In this document: positions 5,704-6,491 of the stretch, piece after piece | How positions within the stretch are numbered: position 1 is the first letter of the stretch | Layout: each line of letters starts with the position of its first letter | Origin: Alphaproteobacteria bacterium | GTDB lineage: Bacteria; Pseudomonadota; Alphaproteobacteria; Micropepsales; Micropepsaceae | Assembly (NCBI GenBank): GCA_017307315.1 | Contig: JAFKFF010000330.1 | Coordinates: 1-6,491 of the forward strand | Direction of reading: 5' to 3' | Length of the DNA: 6,491 bases | Notes under the pieces: generated by a model | Databases searched by the model: none | What the model was told of the DNA's origin: nothing | Seen by the model: only the letters and a program-made list of their open reading frames with translations | Made by a program: the position numbers and the translations under genes

Positions 5704-5733
5704 GAGCGGACGCGCGGGGACGCACATCCGCTC
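5704..5733 (-). terminator. 13-bp stem-loop after the glycosyltransferase gene
   Basis: In the minus-strand RNA the segment folds into a 13-bp uninterrupted stem (GAGCGGAUGUGCG with CGCGCGUCCGCUC, including two G-U pairs) closed by a 4-nt UCCC loop. In the opposite RNA the two G-U positions become C-A mismatches, which points to a role in minus-strand transcripts. It starts 8 nt after the glycosyltransferase stop codon and ends exactly where the TTGACA of the kamA promoter begins. Only two Ts follow the stem, so it is not a classical intrinsic terminator. It could end or stabilise the upstream transcript. Confidence 0.5.
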
Positions 5734-5741
5734 GGCGCCCG

Positions 5742-6491
5742 TCACTCTTCCAGCGGCGTCATCTGATAGGTCACCCGGCGCATCCGGTAGATGGTGACGT
5801 GCACCTTCTTGCCGCGCGAATAGTTGAAGCCGTTGACCTCGTCCACCGGCACCGCGTCGGATTGCAGCTCGGCCAGATGGGCGAGGAAAGCCGGGCGCTG
5901 GAAATCATCGACCAGCGCCAGACCGCCCCGGTCCGCACCTTGCTGGGCCGCGCCCGCGCCGTCGGTGAGATTGAGGTCGGCGCCCAGCGCGAAGACCAGG
6001 CTGGGCTCCTGAAAGCCGGCCGCGGCCGGCGGCGGATCGCCGGGCTGGCTGTCGCGCGCCACCAGCACCGCCAGCCTTTCGCTCACCCACAGATCGGTGA
6101 GGTGAGGCCCCACCCCCGCCGTCAGGGTCGGCACGAAGATCGCGAACGCCGCCAGCGACAGCGCGAAGCCGATCAGCCGGGCGCCCGTGGCGGCCATGAA
6201 AAGCGCGCCCAATCCGATCAGGCCGGCGACCACGACATAGGCCAGCAACGACACGATCACCCCATCGCCATATTGGCGCGGCAGCAGGATGGGCGCGGCG
6301 ATGAAGCCCGCCAGCCCCACCAGAAACTGCACCGAGGAAATATAAGGCAGCACGCGCCGCCACAAAGGCAGGCCGGTTTCGCGGGGCGCCAGAAGCCACA
6401 GCGCCGCCAGCACCGCCAGCGCCGGATAGGCGGGCAGCACATACTGCGGCAGCTTGGTCGGCACCGCTTCGCAGACCAGCCACCAGGCGCC
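5742..6491 (-). CDS. ArnT/GT39-type membrane glycosyltransferase, C-terminal part (5' end outside window)
   Basis: 249 residues are visible, open to the right edge. They begin AWWLVCEAVPTKLPQYV followed by LPAYPAL, the well-conserved block (VPTKLPHYVLP.YPA) of integral-membrane glycosyltransferases related to ArnT and protein O-mannosyltransferases. These move a sugar from a polyprenyl-phosphate carrier onto lipid A or another acceptor on the periplasmic face of the inner membrane. Four hydrophobic segments follow at about 17-35, 51-70, 77-97 and 103-122. A soluble C-terminal domain of about 125 residues then ends with FNYSRGKKVHVTIYRM, also typical of this group. The catalytic N-terminal loop with its acidic residues lies outside the window, so neither donor nor acceptor can be told. 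The GTG at 6464 is internal, not the start. It is separated from kamA by a stem-loop and a promoter, so it probably belongs to another transcription unit. Confidence 0.88.
   Translation of the reverse strand, partial: GAWWLVCEAVPTKLPQYVLPAYPALAVLAALWLLAPRETGLPLWRRVLPYISSVQFLVGLAGFIAAPILLPRQYGDGVIVSLLAYVVVAGLIGLGALFMAATGARLIGFALSLAAFAIFVPTLTAGVGPHLTDLWVSERLAVLVARDSQPGDPPPAAAGFQEPSLVFALGADLNLTDGAGAAQQGADRGGLALVDDFQRPAFLAHLAELQSDAVPVDEVNGFNYSRGKKVHVTIYRMRRVTYQMTPLEE

Noticed and set aside
5591..5725. A longer KamA starting at GTG 5725
   Set aside because: That start lies inside the hairpin and upstream of the TTGACA promoter, and the extra 45 residues do not look like a KamA N-terminus.
1..6491. 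CRISPR arrays, insertion sequences, tRNA/rRNA genes and attachment sites
   Set aside because: No spaced direct repeats, transposase motifs, terminal inverted repeats or cloverleaf-like segments were seen on reading through the window.

Overview
This is a strongly GC-rich stretch of bacterial chromosome with tightly packed genes and overlapping start/stop codons. The style and the protein families suggest a proteobacterium, most plausibly an alphaproteobacterium. That is inference from composition and family resemblance only; there is no rRNA or other phylogenetic marker here.

Layout: the left edge (1-304, plus strand) holds the end of a MocR/PdxR-type regulator that looks broken. The conserved TPSHQFPLGVTM block and the C-terminal block lie in different frames, and roughly 120-150 residues between them are missing, including the PLP-lysine region. 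Everything else is on the minus strand. Read right to left: the C-terminal part of an ArnT/GT39-type membrane glycosyltransferase (5742-6491), a strong stem-loop (5704-5733), a promoter with a perfect TTGACA (5677-5703), and then a run of six genes. These are kamA (lysine 2,3-aminomutase family), two successive D-Ala-D-Ala-ligase-like ATP-grasp enzymes, a cysteine-rich YkgJ-like putative metal-binding protein, a single-domain threonine/serine-dehydratase-family PLP enzyme, and a small exported or membrane-anchored protein of unknown function. The first five are joined by a 1-nt gap and overlaps of 4, 4 and 11 nt, so they very probably form one operon. The sixth follows after 61 nt.

How the genes may work together: KamA keeps the residues known to bind lysine, so beta-lysine is the expected product. 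The two ATP-grasp proteins keep the catalytic and Mg-binding residues of Ddl but lack the N-terminal D-Ala-binding motif, so they probably form an amide or peptide bond with another substrate. A reasonable hypothesis is a small pathway that makes beta-lysine and ligates it to something. The Cys-rich protein and the PLP lyase/racemase-type enzyme would act as accessory or precursor-supplying steps. No efp/epmA, no beta-lysine acetyltransferase, no NRPS and no transporter are visible, so the known uses of beta-lysine are not supported here. The operon appears complete in the window, bounded by the promoter and hairpin on one side and the convergent gene remnant on the other.
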